Source: Deltaproteobacteria bacterium (lineage in GTDB: Bacteria > Desulfobacterota > Syntrophia > Syntrophales > UBA2185). Taken from it: a DNA stretch of 8,711 nt. Location of the stretch: the NCBI GenBank assembly GCA_026388495.1, contig JAPLJQ010000008.1:1-8711 (forward strand). Direction: 5' to 3'. Positions 5,184 to 8,711 of this stretch are shown piece after piece (position 1 is the stretch's first letter; each line of letters starts with the position of its first letter). Both the position numbers and the translations under genes were made by a program. A model generated the notes under the pieces. The model had not been told where the DNA came from. It did no database searches and was given only the letters and a program-made list of their open reading frames with translations.

Positions 5184-6542
5184 ATGAGAAGTGTGATTTT
5201 AAGAAAACCGGCGTCCTACGACACGGCGGTGCAAATTGTATCAACGTTGAGTTCCGCGGGGCATGAGGCCTATCTCGTCGGCGGATGCGTACGGGACCTC
5301 CTGAGAGGCGTCGAACCTCTGGATTATGATATTGTGACATCAGCCCGACCGGAGGATGTGTGTTCCTTGTTTCCCCATACGGCGCCGGTAGGGGCAAACT
5401 TCGGCGTCATCCTTGTCATCGAGGAAGGACATCACTATGAAGTGGCAACGTTTCGCTCCGAAGGGGGTTATGAGGATGGTCGCAGACCGAATCGCGTAGC
5501 GTTTACAACGGTTGATGAGGACGTTTTCCGCCGCGACTTTACCATAAACGCCCTTTTCATGGATCCTAAAACGAAGAATATCGTTGATTATGTCGGCGGC
5601 CGCGAGGACTTAAAGAACAGGATTATCCGTAGCATCGGTGATCCGGAAAAACGTTTTTCTGAAGATTATTTACGAATGCTTCGAGCCGTTCGTTTTGCCG
5701 CCAATCTTGATTTCGAGATTGATTCTGGCACCTTTGGCGCCATCAGAAATCACGCATCCGCGATACACCGTATCAGCGCGGAACGTATCCGTGACGAATT
5801 GACGAAAATCCTCACGCATGGAGGTTCGCGTCGCGGCATGGAAATTCTTGCCGCAACAGGTCTCCTGGAACAGGTTCTTCCCGAAGTGAGCGCCCTCCGA
5901 GGGGTCAAGCAACCGGCTGAATTTCATCCCGAGGGTGATGTATGGGAACATATCCTGCAGATGCTGGCAATGCTGCCCTCGGGTGCGGGGGTTGAAAACG
6001 AATCATGCCTGGCATGGGGCATTGTCATGCATGATATCGGGAAAGCCCTTACATATACTGAAGATACATCAGGAATTCATTTCCACGGTCATGTCCGGGA
6101 AGGGGAGAGATTTGCCGAGGATATCATGCGTCGCCTCAGATTTTCCCGGGCAGAGGCGGAAACCATCCTTGCCCTTATTCATTGTCATATGATGTTCATG
6201 AATGTTAAAGAAATGCGCCCCAACCGGTTGAAGCGGTTCCTCGGAATGCCCCATTTTGAGCTTCACCTTGAACTGCACCGTCTTGACTGTCTCGGCAGCC
6301 ACGGATCCCTCGATAACTATGATTTCTGCCGGGCCAGGCTGATTGAAATCGCAGAGGAAGAATTGCATCCTCCGCGTCTCCTCAGCGGGAGAGATCTCAT
6401 TGACATGGGGCTTCATCCCGGTCCCCTGTTCAGTAAGATTCTGCGCGCCGTCGAAGATGCACAGCTTGACGGGGCCATATCCACTTCGGATGAGGCGCGC
6501 AGAATGGTCATGGATCATTGGGGTAATCACCGCTCCCATTGA
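5184..6542 (+). CDS. cca: CCA tRNA nucleotidyltransferase family protein with HD domain
   Basis: A class II nucleotidyltransferase that adds or repairs the 3'-CCA of tRNA; close relatives are CC-adding, A-adding or poly(A) polymerases. The 452-aa protein has the head domain with VGGCVRD (32-38), the two catalytic aspartates in DYDIV (Asp47, Asp49), RRDFTIN (116-122), DYVGGREDL and the KRFSEDYLRMLRAVRFAA block (157-174) that contains the nucleobase-selecting region. A helical neck and body follow, then an HD phosphohydrolase-like domain: FHPEGDVWEH (248-257), MHDIGKA with His283-Asp284, and FHGHVREGE (300-308). The ATG at 5184 directly follows an in-frame TGA, so nothing longer is possible; I see no good Shine-Dalgarno, partly because the palindrome ends 23 bases upstream. 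Whether it adds CCA, CC, A or poly(A) cannot be decided from motifs alone. Confidence 0.92.
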   Translation: MRSVILRKPASYDTAVQIVSTLSSAGHEAYLVGGCVRDLLRGVEPLDYDIVTSARPEDVCSLFPHTAPVGANFGVILVIEEGHHYEVATFRSEGGYEDGRRPNRVAFTTVDEDVFRRDFTINALFMDPKTKNIVDYVGGREDLKNRIIRSIGDPEKRFSEDYLRMLRAVRFAANLDFEIDSGTFGAIRNHASAIHRISAERIRDELTKILTHGGSRRGMEILAATGLLEQVLPEVSALRGVKQPAEFHPEGDVWEHILQMLAMLPSGAGVENESCLAWGIVMHDIGKALTYTEDTSGIHFHGHVREGERFAEDIMRRLRFSRAEAETILALIHCHMMFMNVKEMRPNRLKRFLGMPHFELHLELHRLDCLGSHGSLDNYDFCRARLIEIAEEELHPPRLLSGRDLIDMGLHPGPLFSKILRAVEDAQLDGAISTSDEARRMVMDHWGNHRSH

Positions 6543-6650
6543 TCTGACATGAAACATTTCCTTGCCGGGAAACTTTGCCCGCAGGAAGGGGATACTTACG
6601 GGGTGAGGACATGGGAATCATTCAAAGTTGTGTAGCGCTGACGGGATTAC

Positions 6651-6658
6651 AGGAGGGG
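6651..6658 (+). promoter_or_regulatory. Ribosome binding site fixing the TTG start of the NlpC/P60 lipoprotein
   Basis: AGGAGGGG at 6651-6658 is the only strong Shine-Dalgarno in the area. It is placed to serve TTG 6661 (core GGAGG ends four bases before it, slightly close). It argues against the longer start at TTG 6628. Confidence 0.65.
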
Positions 6659-6660
6659 TG

Positions 6661-7443
6661 TTGTACATCAAGAGGTCAGAATTCCATAACCGGAGATTTT
6701 TCCTGGGCGTTATGGTTCTGGTATTGGCCGTTGTGATCCTGGCAGGCTGTGGAACCAGGCGAGCCTATCGTCCCCGGTTACCCGTGGAAAAGCAACTGAC
6801 GCGGATGGGATATACCATCCAGGTCGGAGCGTTCTCCATGGTGCAAAACGCAGCCCGGCTGACGGAATTGCTTCGTGATCGGGGGGTGGAGGCTACCTAC
6901 TTTGTTGCCGGTAAGGGTCTATACAAGGTCCGTTTTGGTAACTTTCCGTTGAAGTCAGAGGCTGCTGAAAAGGCGGAAAGTCTTAAATCGGCGGGGATCA
7001 TTGATGGATATTATATTGTCAGTCCCGATGAATATGCCGTTGCCAAAAGACAGAAATACGGCAACCAGTATCTCAGAGAAGAAATTGTGAAAACAGCTCG
7101 GAGCTTCGTCGGTGTTCCTTATCTCTGGGGCGGATCTTCTCCGGATGCGGGATTTGATTGCAGTGGATTGACGATGACGGCCTATCAGCTCAACGGACTC
7201 GATCTTCCCCGTTCATCGAGGGAACAGTATGACACAGGTATCCCCGTGGAACTGGATCATCTGTCAAAGGGAGACCTTGTTTTCTTTGCAACTTCCGGTG
7301 GCGATAAGGCCTCGCATGTCGGTGTCTATGCCGGTGAAGGTCGATTCATTCACGCACCCGGCAGAGACAAAACCATCCGCGTGGATTCCCTTTCCGGGAG
7401 TTATTTCAGAAAGCGGTATATCGGTGGAAGAACCTACCTGTAG
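6661..7443 (+). CDS. Lipoprotein with SPOR domain and NlpC/P60 peptidase
   Basis: A predicted envelope peptidoglycan hydrolase. With the TTG start at 6661 it is 260 aa. The N-terminus has basic residues, a hydrophobic helix (FLGVMVLVLAVVILAG) and a lipobox LAGC with Cys30 as the lipidation site. Residues about 51-122 form a SPOR domain (YTIQVGAFSM, LYKVRFGNF), which in studied proteins binds glycan strands stripped of stem peptides. The C-terminal NlpC/P60 domain (about 140-260) has the catalytic cysteine in DCSG (Cys167), histidine in SHVGVY (His219) and a third polar residue in HAPG (His231). Relatives cleave D-Glu to diamino-acid bonds in stem peptides. The 118-base gap to cca contains no convincing gene. 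It sits 53 bases upstream of another lipoprotein gene on the same strand. A start at 6628 would give a longer, less signal-like N-terminus. Confidence 0.92.
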   Translation: MYIKRSEFHNRRFFLGVMVLVLAVVILAGCGTRRAYRPRLPVEKQLTRMGYTIQVGAFSMVQNAARLTELLRDRGVEATYFVAGKGLYKVRFGNFPLKSEAAEKAESLKSAGIIDGYYIVSPDEYAVAKRQKYGNQYLREEIVKTARSFVGVPYLWGGSSPDAGFDCSGLTMTAYQLNGLDLPRSSREQYDTGIPVELDHLSKGDLVFFATSGGDKASHVGVYAGEGRFIHAPGRDKTIRVDSLSGSYFRKRYIGGRTYL

Positions 7444-7454
7444 CCGGGTTTTGC

Positions 7455-7482
7455 TTGATCCGCATATAGTGAAGCGTTTAAT
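7455..7482 (+). promoter_or_regulatory. Possible promoter for the TPR-like lipoprotein gene
   Basis: TTGATC (7455-7460) and TTTAAT (7477-7482) are separated by 16 bases, a reasonable match to -35 and -10 elements. The start site would fall about eight bases before the ATG at 7497, making a very short leader. This is odd, but the ATG also lacks a clear Shine-Dalgarno. Weak evidence; co-transcription from upstream is equally possible. Confidence 0.25.
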
Positions 7483-7496
7483 AAAGATACATTGGA

Positions 7497-8711
7497 ATGT
7501 CAGAAAAACTTTTTAAAATTGGTAAGTTGTTGAAAAACGGCCGGGTTGTCCTCTTGTGCGTATGGATTTTTTTTGTTTGCGGCTGCGCGGCGATGGTAGA
7601 TTATCTGCCCGCTCCTCCCGAATCGATGTCCAGAATCGAGTTGAAAGGGCCGTATGATAAGGATATCCCGGAAAAATACGCCGGCCAGTTGAGAGGCGCC
7701 AGTATCGCAATGGACTGGGCTATTCCCTATATCTTCATGAGTATCGGTGTGCATTTTGAATCGTTGGGTGATGCGGAAAGAGCCCTCCATTTCCTTGATC
7801 GATCCATCGATGAATTTAGAAAGCGAAAGGATCTGCATGGGGAAGGGAGTTCGACAACCAGAAAAGTCTTTGTTCTGAATGAATTCGGTCGCAGCCAGGA
7901 GGCATTCAACCTGATCAGAGAGAGGGAAAGTGTGTGGAAAACGCTTCCCATGAGTGCCTTTGTATCTCACAATTACGGACATTATTTCCTGATGAACGGA
8001 GATTATGCGAAGGCGTCTGATTTTTTCAGAAAGGCCATAGCGGCAAATCCTAATTACCAGGACTTCAATCTCATGATGCTGAGGCGTGATGCGGAGCTGG
8101 AGCTTGGCATATCCGTCATCCTTGCGGACTATGTTCCGCAGATGTCAAAAAAATATTCTCTACTCGATTTTGATCAGGCTATGATGGATACGATCAGGAC
8201 GCATGTCGATGAAGGCATTGCCCATCTGAATCACGTCCTCGCTCTGAACAGGGACATCAGGGGGACAAAAATCGGGCGATTTACGCCCGAAGTCGTTTTC
8301 CAGATCATGGAGTCCAATGTATACAATTTTTTGGGACTGGCCAGCGGTATCAAGGCAAACTGGCAGGATTCATATAAGTACCTGGCCACATCTTCAGAAG
8401 TTGCCCGAAAAGCCGGTTTCCGGATCGGCGAGATCGACAGTCTCTTTTTTCTCAATCAGGTCTATCTATTAGAAAAAAATGTGACAGAGGGTAAGAAGGC
8501 GGCAGAACGGTTCAACGCAATGGCCGACAGATATCGTTTACCCTTCTATCAGGTGTGGGCCAAGTTTATCCTTTCCCGGTATTATATAGGTTTTGGCGAT
8601 ACCGTAAAGGCAATCAGTATCCTTCAGGAAGCAGTCGCCGTTATTGAACGGCAGCGATCCGCCCTCACGACGGATATCCTGAAGGAGACCTATTTGCATA
8701 ACAGACAGGCC
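7497..8711 (+). CDS. Helical-repeat (TPR-like) lipoprotein, probable CHAT-domain protein, 3' end outside window
   Basis: An open frame of 405 codons runs from ATG 7497 to the window edge with no stop. An in-frame TAA at 7482-7484 limits the start; no good ribosome binding site is visible. The N-terminus has Lys-rich residues, a hydrophobic helix (VVLLCVWIFFVCG) and Cys30 in VCGC, a slightly non-standard lipobox, so an outer-membrane or periplasmic lipoprotein is likely. The rest is alpha-helical with TPR-like units near 80-108 (GVHFESLGDAERALHFLDRS), 155-189 (NYGHYFLMNGDYAKASDFFR) and 355-388 (SRYYIGFGDTVKAISILQEA). The last visible residues, AVIERQRSALTTDILKETYL followed by HNRQA, resemble the helix that joins TPR arrays to CHAT caspase-like protease domains. 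The CHAT domain itself would lie beyond the window, so this is inference. The neighbour is the SPOR-NlpC/P60 lipoprotein. Confidence 0.82.
   Translation, partial: MSEKLFKIGKLLKNGRVVLLCVWIFFVCGCAAMVDYLPAPPESMSRIELKGPYDKDIPEKYAGQLRGASIAMDWAIPYIFMSIGVHFESLGDAERALHFLDRSIDEFRKRKDLHGEGSSTTRKVFVLNEFGRSQEAFNLIRERESVWKTLPMSAFVSHNYGHYFLMNGDYAKASDFFRKAIAANPNYQDFNLMMLRRDAELELGISVILADYVPQMSKKYSLLDFDQAMMDTIRTHVDEGIAHLNHVLALNRDIRGTKIGRFTPEVVFQIMESNVYNFLGLASGIKANWQDSYKYLATSSEVARKAGFRIGEIDSLFFLNQVYLLEKNVTEGKKAAERFNAMADRYRLPFYQVWAKFILSRYYIGFGDTVKAISILQEAVAVIERQRSALTTDILKETYLHNRQA

Noticed and set aside
6069..6557. Minus-strand 162-codon open frame over the end of cca
   Set aside because: It is antisense to the well-conserved HD and C-terminal region of the nucleotidyltransferase.
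6549..6635. 28-aa open frame between cca and the NlpC/P60 gene (begins MKHFLAGK)
   Set aside because: No ribosome binding site, no conservation cue, and the length is within chance expectation.
7500..7982. Minus-strand 160-codon open frame over the TPR-like lipoprotein
   Set aside because: The plus-strand frame is uninterrupted for 405 codons with signal peptide and helical repeats; the antisense frame has no recognisable features.
1..8711. CRISPR arrays, insertion sequences, tRNA or rRNA genes, restriction or toxin-antitoxin modules
   Set aside because: No regularly spaced direct repeats, transposase motifs, cloverleaf sequences or matching protein motifs were seen on either strand.

Overview
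The window looks like ordinary chromosome from a Gram-negative bacterium of about 50% GC, most likely a deltaproteobacterium (Desulfobacterota, Syntrophobacterales-like). The grounds are two lipoproteins with signal peptides, a SPOR plus NlpC/P60 envelope hydrolase, the gene run tatD-thiN-thiD-cca, and a type of short palindromic repeat common in such genomes. This placement rests on gene content and protein style only; no rRNA or tRNA gene is present.

Region 1 (1-1294, plus strand) is the 3' end of a peptide/nickel-type ABC transporter operon: the C-terminal third of a DppB/OppB-like permease and a complete DppC/OppC-like permease. No ATPase gene follows. Region 2 (1307-2385, minus strand) converges on it. 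It holds a start-less 81-codon gene remnant that reads like the C-terminus of an MBL-fold hydrolase, and a complete tryptophan-rich membrane protein of unknown function whose last codons overlap the remnant in another frame. Region 3 (2386-2589) is a divergent intergenic region with a TATAAT-containing promoter candidate and an 8-bp inverted repeat.

Region 4 (2590-6542, plus strand) is a compact housekeeping run: a 51-aa acidic small protein, TatD family deoxyribonuclease, thiamine diphosphokinase, HMP/HMP-P kinase (ThiD) and a CCA-type tRNA nucleotidyltransferase. The thiN-thiD pair points to thiamin phosphorylation and pyrimidine salvage. A 56-bp imperfect palindrome lies at the thiD 3' end and supplies its last nine residues and its stop codon.

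Region 5 (6661-8711, plus strand) carries two predicted lipoproteins in tandem: a SPOR-NlpC/P60 cell-wall peptidase, and a long helical-repeat (TPR-like) lipoprotein that runs off the window. The last visible residues of the second resemble the linker that precedes CHAT (caspase-like) protease domains, so it may be a TPR-CHAT protein. I found no CRISPR array, insertion sequence, tRNA or rRNA. The least ordinary parts are the palindrome at the thiD end, the truncated remnant next to the membrane protein, and the possible envelope-anchored TPR-CHAT protein.
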